A DNA stretch of 64,000 bases from Tenebrio molitor (lineage: Eukaryota; Arthropoda; Insecta; Coleoptera; Tenebrionidae). A program made the position numbers and the translations under genes. The notes under the pieces were generated by a model. That model ran no database searches and was not told the DNA's origin. It saw only the letters and a list, made by a program, of their open reading frames with translations. Below are positions 11,441-21,486 of this stretch, one piece after another. The first letter of the stretch is position 1; every line of letters starts with the position of its first letter. The stretch covers positions 7,068,001 through 7,132,000 of the forward strand of contig NC_091048.1 of NCBI RefSeq assembly GCF_963966145.1, read 5' to 3'.

Positions 11441-13787
11441 ACGGGTAACTAACGAAAAACCTTTGACGCTATCTTGCTTTTTTTTTATCCGATTTGAATA
11501 AATGACACATCAAATGAAATATGTAGTTCGAAAAACACTTCAACATCATCTAATTCGATATTGTTTTCGACATCTATTTTTTGACAGACGATAGTAAACT
11601 TTTTTAAAATTACACTGTACAGTATGTTATTGAAATGAGTTAAGAAAATTTAAACGGTGATAGAAGTCATCAAAACAAATTACTTTTCTATTTACCATTT
11701 TTTCGAAAAATCTTTCTAAACCCACATAAAATTTTAATTAGTTTGATCGTAAATTCTAGTGCCCGCCAATGTCTCCGTGCCTACATTAAAAGCGAAAGAA
11801 GATAAAAACTTAGATGGTCAAGCAAAAACCAATTCTTTATTCATAGTAAGTGAGAGTGACATTGAAGTTACGCACCACATTTGATCAAGGGCACTAACCT
11901 TTAAATTAAAAATGACGCGTTCTTGTGTGCCCTTCGAGCCACAGAAGCTTGAGTTCTCATCAACAAGTCAGAATTGCCTCGGTGTCAACTGGAGTCTCAT
12001 ACACAATCTGTTTTAAATGGCCCCATAAAAAAAGTCACAAGGGTTTAAGTCAGGTGAACGAGCTGGCGATAAAACTGGTCAATTACGACCTATTGAAGAA
12101 GCCATTGACAAAATGCAATTCGACGGGGTTGATCTTCTGATTTAAAGTGTTGAACGTGTTGAAGATGATACGGATGTAATCCCTGTTGGGGCAGCACTCT
12201 CCAAATTGTAAAACTGGAAATGTCAATTCCTAATGCAAGTCATCGGCAACTAACCTTCGGTTCTTCGTCAACAGGACAGGACAGGATCCCTTAAATGCTG
12301 GACAGCATTCACAAAGGTACGTGGACAGGGAACTTGGCGACCGGGAAATCTCTTCATGTACTATCGGTGGACATTAAAACCTGAGACATCCAAAATTTGC
12401 TCATTGTATATCAGACTTTTGAATTGTCACTCAAAATAAAAATTGTCAGTATTTAAAATTAACTCCTTGAACGTAAGAGATGCTAGATCAATTGTGTTAT
12501 TATATAAAATCATTGTCAATGAAGAGAACGTTAAAGAACTGAACTTTAACTTGGTGTTTCTGACAATATGTCATAATTTTTATAACCTTGTTTGTAAAAA
12601 GCCAAATTTAAATGTATATTTCTGATTTTTAACTTTATACAATTGTGACGTTTGTCCCAGGTTTTTATGTCCACCGATAGTACCTACATACAAACGCTTG
12701 GTTGCATCAGCATTTGATAAAGCTTCCCAGTAGATGAGCACCATGTCTGTTAACTACGGATTAGTGTACTTCACCATTTTTAACGATAATTACGGGAAAT
12801 TCACTTTCTAATAAATTGTAAACACGGCCGCACACAGGTGAAGGACGTGACTAAATTGTGTCAGTAAGTTTTTGCAAGACCTATCCGCCTGGGTTTTTGC
12901 CGTATTTACTTTTTTTGCGTTAACGTTTTTCGTAAATACGAACCCGTTGTTCTTTCACCGTCCCATCCATAAACGACTCGATGACACGGAATACGGTGAA
13001 AATAAATTCGAACATAAATTTGAGTTTTTGAAAAAATGGTAAATAGAAAAGAAATTTGTTATGATGAGTTCTTTCACCGTTTAAATTTTCTTAACGCATT
13101 TCAATAACACGCTGTATTTAAATGACTACGAAAATGATTGACCATGTTTTTTGATCACTAGATAAAATTGAAATGTTTGGCAAGGGACAGCCCAATTAAA
13201 CAATTTCAAAACGTTCCTCATTCCGGCGCTGTGAAAAAGGTTTTTCCATAAGGCTGCAGACAATATCGTGTGGTACATCCATCTCTAATAAAACTTATTC
13301 AAGGATAGAAAAAATACCTATTACCCTTCCTGAATTCTTGCCTTGCACCCACTCAACTACACAAGGAAGTCAAAACAATGGGCATTCCTATAGCGACACT
13401 GGACTGAACACCAATCCCCCTACCTCACGCCCCGCGAATACGGAAAAAATCATTCGTCGATCCGACAAATCCTAAAGGCACCCGAAGCTGTCGCCTGCTT
13501 GAGTCTGGTCTACAAAATTTAAACTTTTTTTTTTCTCACAGAATCTGATAAATAATTTTGGTAGTCCGAGAGATTCCTAACAAGAATTTATGGATAAAAA
13601 AAAATTGACACGACAGATTTGTTATTAATATTTTTTTTTGAAAATTCGGAAAAATGCATCAATATGTTAGTTTTCCTACAATAGTATTTAATTTTTATGA
13701 CTTTTGCGAGTACTTTATCAATTTTATTAAATCGGATAAAAAATAATCAAGATACAGAATCAAATGTTTTTCGTCAGTCACCCGGTA
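11441..13787 (-). mobile_element. Mariner-like element, decayed, with a nested miniature element
   Basis: The left end (TAACGAAAAACCTTTGACGC, then ATCCGATTTGAATAAATGAC) matches the 3' end of the 1.2-kb mariner at 55559-56762. The right end at 13705-13787 carries the inverted counterpart (CGTCAGTCACCCGGTATA). On the minus strand 12110-11990 still spells the C-terminal motif NPCDFFLWGHLKQIVYETPV, with stops around it. A second inverted pair (11628-11712 with 13026-13105) lies inside. The 324-bp element at 12359-12682 is inserted within it. No usable transposase remains. Confidence 0.6.
12359..12682. mobile_element. Miniature Tc1-type element (TA-flanked)
   Basis: Ends CTATCGGTGGACATTAAAAC and its inverted counterpart GTTTTTATGTCCACCGATAG are flanked by TA. 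They are about 80% identical to the ends of the 2.7-kb Tc1 element at 14442-17139, as are the subterminal sequences. It is a non-autonomous relative that the Tc1 transposase could have moved. Confidence 0.7.
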
Positions 13788-14439
13788 TAACCTTACTTAA
13801 AAGTTTTATTGTTGTTTCTTTTCATTTGAAATTATTATCGGTGCAGTTGAATCACATACATTTCCAAGACTGAGTGGATTACAAATTTTCTTAATCACAC
13901 GATGCTGCACTGACAGTGCAGACACGACTTTCGGTTCTTATAACGTGCTCTAGTTATATTTTATTTTTTGAAATCATGTGATATTTTGTATACAAAGCGA
14001 GTACGTACTTACCATTAATTCTATCAGAGCAGTCGCAGCAGAGAATTCCTGTGTACTGTGTTTGTACTTCTGTTTAGTGATTTAACACGTGGTCGCCACC
14101 GACAACCGGCAGCCCCGCTAACCTGAGAATTGTTAATTGTTATTAGGGTTAGGATTTAGGAAACCAGTAAAACCACTGAAACCAACACAGAACACACCAG
14201 TAGGAATGTGACCAACCAGGCAACCACGATCCAGATCGCCAGATTCACGATCAAGACGCCGAGGGGGGGGGGGGGGGGTTAATCAACATAGGACGTATTG
14301 AAACTGCGAGCATCACGCCATCTGCTCGCCCTGAGACGACTTATATCCTCAGAAGTCAAATATAATAATTAAAAAACTAGTAACAATAAAATTATAGTAC
14401 AAAACACAATGTTGTAACTTAATTTTAATGAAAAGTAGG
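13788..14439. other. Spacer with a 16-base G run
   Basis: No gene is supported. A run of 16 G (14263-14278) follows GACGCCGA. A good donor-like ACTTACC (minus strand) lies near 14009. Confidence 0.4.
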
Positions 14440-14563
14440 TACGGTCGGTGGACAAATAAAACTGGGACACTCAAAATTTAATCTATGTATATCAGACTAT
14501 TGAATTGTCAATATATTTGTCAGTGTCAATTGATTAATTGACAAGGCATCAAATTGACAATAA

Positions 14564-14905
14564 ATGCCACAGTTAACAGAAATCCAAAAACAACTGATTA
14601 CACAACGCTTCGCAAATGGTATTAGTGTACGTGCAATTGCCAACGAAATGCATGTTAGCAAAAATACCATTCAGCTGGCCAAACAAAAAATTCGAGACTT
14701 TGGCAACATTACACGAAGACCAGGTACGGGCCGCCCGAAAACAACCACTGTTGATGACGACTTAGCACTTGTTAACGTTCTTCGCCTTAACCCATTTCAG
14801 TCAGCTATAAGAGCTAGACAACAAAGTAATTTTCCTGCCTCGCTAAAGACTGCAAGAAGGCGAATCCGGCAAACTGAACTGAAAAACAGATGCGCGGCAA
14901 ACAAT
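14564..14905 (+). pseudogene. Tc1 transposase, N-terminal DNA-binding half
   Basis: Starts at the first ATG after the left terminal repeat (MPQLTEIQKQLI). Two helix-turn-helix units are visible: one around residues 14-40 (VRAIANEMHVSKNTIQLAKQ), and a second after the GRP hinge motif RRPGTGRPKTT near residue 48-60, the signature linker of Tc1 transposases. The frame then continues through residue ~113 (LKNRCAAN), where the family normally runs on to the catalytic domain. Here unrelated DNA begins. The catalytic part resumes at 16273. Binding would be to the terminal repeats; cleavage is impossible from this half alone. Confidence 0.8.
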
Positions 14906-14923
14906 AGTATATTAAGTATAAAG

Positions 14924-15022
14924 AACGGTAATGACAATGTACGGATCGAAGACAATTGTTTGGAGGAGGAGCTTGCGACGACTCCAATATTGTCTGAGAT
15001 CCGTACATTGTCATTAACGTTC
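14924..15022. repeat. Hairpin with 25-bp arms
   Basis: GAACGGTAATGACAATGTAC plus GGATC at 14924-14948 pairs with 14998-15022 with one mismatch; the loop is about 49 nt. It sits at the left edge of the DNA inserted in the Tc1 gene. Confidence 0.75.
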
Positions 15023-15222
15023 GTCATGCTTATGAGATTTTTTGCGCGATTGAATATTTATTACAAAACATTCCTAACTGCAATGCGATACGACGCCCTT
15101 CACATCGTGTTGCCACAATGTCGATTTTTGTATCGCGTTTCTAAGGCAATCTGCAAACAACTACCGCCATTGCAGTTTTTGTGCGCAAATATCGCCAGTT
15201 GTGTTGAAAAACAAGCAGTAAA

Positions 15223-16017
15223 ATGAGTGATATTAGTGATTCCGAAAACGAAGTGGATATTGTAGAAGAAACTTTGAATGTGGGGTGCGTCACAAATAAA
15301 GAATTTTTGAAACTAACGACCTCAACGTGTAATTAAGAAGACAAGGAAAATTTTTGGTATGAAAATTTTGATAATACTAATGTCGCGGCAAGTTCGCTAA
15401 TATTATTTCATTGCAGCGGCAAGGAATGCCGACCACAAGAGCCGTGTGAGTTTCCAGAAAGTGCTAACATCTTGTCTTCAACTTCTGTCTACATAAATCA
15501 AGAATTTTGGAAACCAGCGAACTCAATATGAAATCAAGAAGACAAGGAAAATCCGGGGTATGAACATTTTGACAATTCTAATGTCGCGGGAAGTTTGTTA
15601 CTAAAATTGTTTCATTGCAGCGGCAAGGTAGGCCGACTACAAGAGCCGTGTGAGTTTCCAGAAAGTGCTAACATCTTGTCTTCAACTTCCGTCTACATAA
15701 ATGAAGAATTTTCGAAACCAACGATCTCAATTTGTAATCAAGAAGACAAGGAAAATGCGGGGTATGAAAATTTTGACAATGCCAATGTCGCGGCAAGTTT
15801 GCTAATGCTATTTCATTGCAGCAGCAAGGAAAGCCGACTACAAGAGCCGTGTGAGTTTGCAGAAAGTGCTAACATCTTGCCTTCAACTTCTGTCTACATA
15901 AATGAAGAATTATTTTCGAAACCAACAACCTCAATATGTACCTACCTAATCAAGAAGACAAGGAAAATGCGGGGTATGAAAATTTTGACAATGGCAATGT
16001 CGCGGCAAGTTTGCTAA
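15223..16017 (+). pseudogene. Protein made of 67-residue tandem repeats, unknown family
   Basis: From the ATG at 15223 (MSDISDSENEVDIVEETLNV) one frame runs through about 3.5 units of a repeat. Each unit contains NQEDKENAGYENFDNANVAA, then a Leu-rich LFHCSSKESRLQEPCEF, then ESANILSSTSVYINEEFSKP. Spacing of a fixed anchor (GTCTACATAAAT) is 204, 201 and 214 bases, so the first periods keep frame. The frame has stops near 15333 and 15528, and an 8-bp insertion near 15940 shifts the fourth unit. The acidic N-terminus resembles many transposon proteins but no family is recognised. Preserved frame across units suggests past selection on protein. Confidence 0.5.
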
Positions 16018-16117
16018 TGCTATTTCATTGCAGCGCCAAGGAAAGCCGACTACAAAAGCTTTATGAGTTTCCAGAAAGTGCCCCCACATCTTGTCTTCAA
16101 CTTCTGTCTACATAAAA
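15298..16117 (+). repeat. Tandem array, about 4 units of 201-214 bp
   Basis: Anchor words recur at 15487, 15691, 15892 and 16106. Units are roughly 85-95% alike by eye, with the third and second closest. Each also carries TTTCATTGCAG, a possible splice acceptor. Confidence 0.85.
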
Positions 16118-16272
16118 ATTATTATAATAATCGATTAATTTTGAATAAACTTTACTTACCGTTCTAGAACACCAAAAATTACTTACCATCGAGTTTATCG
16201 TTAGCAACGAGTAAACAGAGCTTACCATCTTGGAAACAGACGTGGTAAACAACCAAATAGAGTACAATCGCG

Positions 16273-16941
16273 CAAAAAATATTTTTGAGTGATGAAAATA
16301 AAAGACAGCGACTAATGTTTGCTCAAGAATATGTTCACCAAAACAATTTATGGGAACAGGTAGTATTTTCGGATGAGAAGACGTTTCAGTCTTCTCATAG
16401 CGGACGCCTACGTGTGTATAGACCTGTTGGAACACGATATGATGAGCAATACGTCCGGACATACAACCAAAGTGGTCGATTTTCTGTGAATTTATGGGCC
16501 TGGATCAGTAGCAGAGGTCCTGGAATATGCACAATCGTACAGGAGAGACTAAATGCTCCCGTATACGTGAGGATTTTGAACGAACTTATGCTTCCTTCAG
16601 TCATCCCTATATTTGGCGAGCAAAATTTTATATTCCAGGATGATAACTGTCCTATACACAGGGCCAGAATTGTGAGACAATACTTGGAACAGGAAAGAGT
16701 TAATTGTTTACCATGGCCTTCCAAGAGCCCCGACTTGAATCCGATAGAGAATGTTTGGGGACGTATGACGTCTCTAATGTACGAGAACGACTTTCGTCCT
16801 AACACTGTTGAAGAACTTCAACAGAAGATTGTCGACACCTGGCAGCAAATTACACCGGCATATACGCGGGATTTAGTGTCTTCTATGCCTCGTCGACTGC
16901 AAATGGTCATCGACAGTAATGGTGCCATGACCAAGTATTAG
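16273..16941 (+). pseudogene. Tc1 transposase, C-terminal DD34E catalytic half
   Basis: Open from KIFLSDENKRQR to the TAG at 16939, about 220 codons and undamaged. The catalytic triad is present: VVFSDEKTFQS (first Asp), FIFQDDNCPIHRA (second Asp) and SPDLNPIENVWG (Glu), with 34 residues between the second Asp and the Glu, the Tc1 spacing. Downstream the family helix (PNTVEELQQKIVDTWQQI) and the final SMPRRLQMVIDSNGAMTKY are present, so the C-terminus is complete. Since the DNA-binding half is separated by 1.37 kb the gene is broken, but only recently by the look of the open frame. Transposases of this family cut at TA sites. Confidence 0.85.
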
Positions 16942-17185
16942 TATTAGTCCTAAATGTATTCGCTTTGATGTTTCTATTTATTACTATAAATAAATTCTCA
17001 AATTCTGACAGTATCGAACAAAAAATGTCATACCAAAGTTAACCTATTTGTGATAAAGCCGTAATTAAACGATGCAAATTTGTAAATTTTGACTTATGCA
17101 ATTGTCATTTTTGTCCCAGTTTTATTTGTCCACCGACTGTACATGTTAACTCGTATTTTTTATTTTACTTTATAATTATTTTATA

Positions 17186-18336
17186 CAGGGTCCCAGAACT
17201 CGCGCGTCAGCCGTTAGCTGCTAATTTTAATATTTAATCCGACAAGGATTTTACAACAAAAAACGCCAAAACATGTTAGTTTTGAAATGAAAACGATTTT
17301 AAGATAACCAATCACACACGCCTTCCTGAAGGTAACTCTACTAAATGTATGCGTTTCCGAGGAAATGACTTCAGATATTGCTGCTAAAAAACTGTGATGA
17401 AATGTTTGGACAACTTTTATTAAATTCTGTCACTTTGACATTTAACAGAAAACGGAAACAACATTAAACGAAAAGTACATTTTTAAAGTAAATGTTCAAA
17501 TTGTGGATTTTCTCCCGACCATACGTGAAGATTGTGACTATTAAAAGTTCCTTTGCGGCAAAAATAGGATTTATTCGTAAGTAACACATTTGCAAGAAAG
17601 CCTGGATTCTTTTGGTGTTCCCGGAGCATAATCTTCGAATAATAGACGTTGAATTTTGATGTACTGATTCGAGTGCATGTGGTTACCTTTTAAAATGTTT
17701 TGAACAGTATTTTTTGATTGATTCAGGATGTCGGCCACATTTCTAACACTTCTTGTTCCATCTTCCGTAAACGATTGAAGTACGACTCCTTCCGTATCAG
17801 GAGTGCGAACCGTGCGTTCAACACCATCAACTCGTTTTCTATCGGGAACCAAAAAACCAATGGTTCTGTTCACTAAACCTAAAAATACGTCCGAACTAGG
17901 ATGCGGACGATGTGAAAAGCGTTCACGATACAACTTTGCGGCCGCTTTAGAATTCCTGCCACTTTCCCCGTAGATTATCATAATTTCGCTGTATTCTTCG
18001 CGAGTGAATATTTCTTACTGTGTTGGTGTCCAAAAATCGACACTTTTCAAATGTACTAATTAATGTCACTTTGACGTTAGTATAAAACGTTTGCATAGTT
18101 GACCAGACAAATATTGACTTTTTAACATTAATTTTGTTACCTGGTAACAACAATACACGGAATAATTCACCTGATACACTTTACTAATCAATAATCATTC
18201 TTCTGCGATTGGCTATCTTAAAATTGCTGTAATTTAAAAACTAAATGGTTTAAGAAAAAAAATCTTGAAAATCCTATATCAGCTGGAAGAACAGAATTTG
18301 TGGTTTACGGCTGACACACGAGTTCTGGGACACCGA
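17186..18336 (-). mobile_element. Mariner-like element with DUF4817-type transposase relic
   Basis: The left end CAGGGTCCCAGAACTCG, flanked by TA, has its inverted counterpart CGAGTTCTGGGAC at 18320-18332. The last bases of the right end lie beyond the 1,024-bp insert, at 19361-19368, followed by TA. On the minus strand 18030-17571 encodes the N-terminal module (TREEYSEIMIIYGESGRNSK, then AAAKLYRERF.HRPHPSSDVF) typical of insect DUF4817 transposases. After one frameshift a piece with LLTNKSYF follows, where functional members have a TDE motif: the first catalytic Asp is Asn here. The rest of the catalytic domain is missing, so the copy is non-autonomous. Confidence 0.7.
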
Positions 18337-19360
18337 CATAGACAACACAGTAAACCTATAGAACGCAAACTCCCATAGTTTTTTGTGTCCCGACGCCATC
18401 TACTGGCTTGTGGTAGGTGCAAAATAAGACACAGCCAGCTGGATATCCTGGCTTTTTTATTTATTTTAATTTAAAGTAAATTATTTATGAAACTAAAAGA
18501 CTACATTTATTTTGAAGTTTTTATTTTTAATCTTTTTCGATACATTTCCGTTGTATTTTTATAAATTTTGGTTTGGTATTTCTTGCATCCTCACCCAAAA
18601 TTTTGCTGTTTATTTTCATCGAATTTTGCATGAAGTTTTATACGTTTTCGGTTCATTACAGTCCGAATTTTGGATCGACATTTTGCCTTTTTAAAATGTT
18701 AAATATGCTGAGCTTTTCTTATTTTCTTTTTGAAACTTTCACATCATAAGAATTTATATCTTCAACTTCATTACTACATAAAACAGGAGTTACACAATTA
18801 TAGTGTCTTCAGTATAAACGTCGTAGATCAGTAGATCGGATGAAAATTCTATAAAAAGTAGTTTTCAGTTAAAATATAATTATCAATATTTTTTTACAAT
18901 TACTGGAAGTAAATCTGGACTGGAAAAGGAGGGAAGTTGTATCGAGGGTACGGCCACATTCGTTCGTGCCGAAGTCTTTGCTGGTAAAATGAAGTTCACA
19001 CAGAGTGTAGCTGTTGTACCAACACTTTCATAGGCTCCAAAGATGATAACTGCTTGTTACCAGTCTTTTTAATACATTCCATAAAACGCCCAGGATTGGA
19101 TTTGGAAATCTATGGCGAGTTCTACATGGTTTATAATACCTTTGCACGCTGCAAAGTCTCACAATAGTAAACTTATTACTTATGACTCTTATGACTTGAT
19201 ATGTCAAAATATAATTTTTTTAAATTTTGGCATAAGTTTCCGCGATTTTTATTTTTATAAAACCGCAGCGTCCCCTAGCGGCTTGTGGTGGGTGCGTTTC
19301 CAAAAAAACAGGGAAAATGCATAGGAGTTTGCGTTCTATAGGTTTACTGTGTTGTCTATG
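18337..19360. mobile_element. 1,024-bp element with 37-bp perfect terminal repeats and 8-bp target duplication
   Basis: CATAGACAACACAGTAAACC opens a 37-bp terminal repeat that is exactly inverted at the other end. GACACCGA flanks both sides (18329-18336 and 19361-19368). The duplication length suggests hAT- or P-like mobilisation, but the terminal sequence is not one I recognise. No convincing protein is encoded, so it is non-autonomous. It sits in the terminal repeat of the mariner-like element and is younger than it. Confidence 0.85.
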
Positions 19361-19387
19361 GACACCGATATAGGTTAGCGCCATCTA

Positions 19388-19618
19388 AAGTCCATTCATT
19401 TTGTATTGAACTTTTCAAGGTCAAATAATTTTATTTTTTGGCTCTGTAATTATGTTTTGTAAATAATGACATGCAGGTAAACACCGTAAACGTTGAATTG
19501 AGCATTGCTAAATCACATTATGTTGGTTAGATGCATTTCACTATTTACAAAACATAATTACAGAGCCAAAATTTAAATTATTTGACCTTGAAAAGTTCAA
19601 TACAAAATGAATGGACTT
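19388..19618. mobile_element. 231-bp palindromic miniature element with AAGTCCATTCA ends
   Basis: Arms of about 80 bp (AAGTCCATTCATTTTGTATT...) are inverted, with TA on both sides. The first 11 bases and the subterminal TTTGACCTTGA are shared with the ends of the 2.5-kb DD85E element (32185 and 39014). It may therefore be a miniature derivative mobilised by that family. Confidence 0.8.
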
Positions 19619-19758
19619 TATTATCTCTGAACTAAACAAATATAAGAAACCGTGTAAATCACAGAGTCAGCAGTTCAGCTCTTCAAAATTTAAGATCAGT
19701 TTAATTTAATTAAACCGTGCTCTCGTCGTTTGTGTTTAAAAAAAGGAAAATACAAAAG

Positions 19759-19818
19759 TGTTGTATGCCCAATTGTAATAATAAAGATGCTTAACGTCGC
19801 CTCATCCATAATGTCTAA
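19759..19818 (+). pseudogene. Possible THAP zinc-finger start
   Basis: CCMPNCNNKDA, stop, RRLIHNV resembles the first part of a THAP domain (C-x2-4-C then RR.H). Only about 20 codons are recognisable and the remaining ligands are not seen. Treat as a hint of another P/THAP element. Confidence 0.25.
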
Positions 19819-20436
19819 CTCATGTCATAACGTTCTACAAATACCTAACCTACCGTCTACCGGACTTATAACGTAAATTACTATATTGTTATTAAAACGA
19901 TTTAACAGACAACAGGGTTATTACGGTGACTCTTGGATATTGTTTATTAACGGATAAACAGAAAATAACTAAGAAAATTCGGAAGTGTGTTTATGGTGGC
20001 ATATTGGTTATCTGTCCTTGATTCGTTATGTTGGAAGTTTTCAGATTATTGGAAAATAACCAATTTTACGTGTTTTGGGTATTACTGTGACAAAAGAGGT
20101 TACGACATCCAATGTTTGATATTGGAAAATTTAAGAACGATCTGGGGTGGTCTTATTACTGTTGGATATTGGTTATTTCGTATTGTAGGTATACCTAAAA
20201 GTGAAAATGGATGTAAATTTGTTATGTCTGACTTGGTCTGACGTAAAACATGAAAAGTTTTGACATTTTGCTGGTTTTGGTAACATCAAAATTGACAATA
20301 AAAAGGATGAATGAAAGTGTAGAAAACTTGATGTAGATACTAGATTTTTTTGCAATCGACTGTAATTGTGGTTTGTTGGCACAGACTATGCCTTTTTATT
20401 TCATCCAGGGGGAGCAACTAATAGTAGTTTATTTCA
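19819..20436. other. No gene seen
   Basis: AT-rich, with several GGTTATTT/CCAATATCC-like words that recur near 22150-22240; these suggest a degraded repeat. The frame at 19987-20241 is unsupported. Confidence 0.3.
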
Positions 20437-20552
20437 CGAGTTTTAGTGTAAATTGGATTTTTTTGGAACTCGTGGACCTTAAAACGCTCGTTTCACTCGC
20501 ATTTTAAACTGGCCCACTCGTGCCAAAAAAACCCAATTGATACACGAACGAG
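20437..20552. repeat. 116-nt hairpin with CTCG-type turn
   Basis: The left arm (CGAGTTTTAGTGTAAATTGG and onwards) pairs imperfectly with the right arm ending AATTGATACACGAACGAG. The turn is GCTCGTTTCACTCGC. The right arm and flank recur at 4085-4170. Confidence 0.75.
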
Positions 20553-20678
20553 TTGAATACAACGTTTTTTTTGTTCGACGAGCCCCTTAAAGGCTCCAAA
20601 TCACTTAAAATCTTTTTTGTAATATCTAGTTGTTAAAGGAGGCTTTCCGGACTGTTTGTCACCATGTAAACAACCTCA

Positions 20679-20730
20679 TAACGGCCGGAGTCCGTTATAG
20701 GTGTCCGTTATGAGCGGGAGCGGCCGTTAT
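20679..20730. repeat. 52-nt GC-rich hairpin
   Basis: ATAACGGCCG and CGGCCGTTAT close a short stem; the word TCCGTTAT also repeats inside. Confidence 0.7.
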
Positions 20731-20860
20731 AAATGACTAAATAACTATAGCAACGTAGATCTAAATTTTATTTTTCAACTTTTTTACAATTGGTACAATA
20801 ATTAATGTTTAATGTTATGAACACACCTTGAATTAATCGAAATCCGTATGCCACTAGCAG

Positions 20861-21235
20861 ATGTAGACGAGATCGAAGATGATGCTTCAGAATTTTAACA
20901 CCAACACAAGCGCGATTTTGCAGGGAATAACGATGACTTCACTTGCTCTGTGGCCATCCGGACATCGGGAATATCTTGATTGCGATTTTTTATTGATTTC
21001 AGTCGTTTATTTTCAACGGAAAGTTCAGTGTTGAACAAATCTGACAAACAGCAGCAAATGGAGACAAGATTGAAGTTGATGCTTCACTAACACAAGCGCG
21101 ATTTTGCAGGCAATAACGATGACCTCACTTCCGGGCATCGGGAATAACTTGATTGCGATTTTTTATTGATTTCATTCACTTATTTTCAACAGAAAGTTAA
21201 GCGTTGAACAAATCTGACAAACAACATTGAAACAA
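20861..21235. repeat. Tandem duplication, two units of about 175-195 bp
   Basis: Both units carry ACAAGCGCGATTTTGCAGG, then TTGATTGCGATTTTTTATTG and TTGAACAAATCTGACAAACA, in the same order and spacing, with small deletions in the second unit. Confidence 0.85.
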
Positions 21236-21385
21236 TTTTTTTTCACAAACAGCGGTTTACATGACGACGTCCTCCGCACACTTATTAATCATTCGGTTTT
21301 TTCGATGGCGTTGAAAAAAATGTATTTCAAAAAGATAATTTTGAACGAATCGTAGAGATATTACAAAAACTATTGTACAATACAC

Positions 21386-21486
21386 GTCCGTTAGGGCCTT
21401 TACAGCCTCGCCAGTATTATTCGACTCGCTCTGCGAGCTCGTCTCACAAAATCTCTGGCTCGGCAGTAAAGGCTATCCTAACGGAC
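21386..21486. repeat. 101-nt hairpin with GACTCGCTCTGCGAG turn
   Basis: GTCCGTTAGG...CCTTTAC pairs with GTAAAGG...CCTAACGGAC. The turn is GC-rich while the flanks are AT-rich. Confidence 0.8.

Larger units (their letters stand above)
15037..16280. mobile_element. Insert within the Tc1 gene, with 16-bp perfect inverted ends
   Basis: ATTTTTTGCGCGATTG (15037-15052) is exactly inverted at 16265-16280. Between them lie a short upstream region, an ATG at 15223 and a tandem array of about 200-bp units. The DNA breaks a Tc1 transposase that is otherwise colinear, so it arrived later. GCAAACAAT (before) and GCAAAAAAT (after) may be an imperfect target duplication. No known transposase is encoded. The class is unknown. 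Confidence 0.45.
14442..17139 (+). mobile_element. Tc1-family DD34E transposon, split by an insertion
   Basis: Terminal inverted repeats CGGTCGGTGGACAAATAAAA (28 bp in all, ending CTGGGACA) lie at both ends and are flanked by TA. Inside are the two halves of a Tc1 transposase (14564-14905 and 16273-16941), separated by about 1.37 kb of unrelated DNA that carries a tandem-repeat reading frame. Without the insert the element would be about 1.3 kb, a typical Tc1 size. Confidence 0.85.

Noticed and set aside
15298..16117. CRISPR-like or satellite array
   Set aside because: Units of about 200 bp are contiguous and coding in phase, with no short spacers; the genome is eukaryotic.
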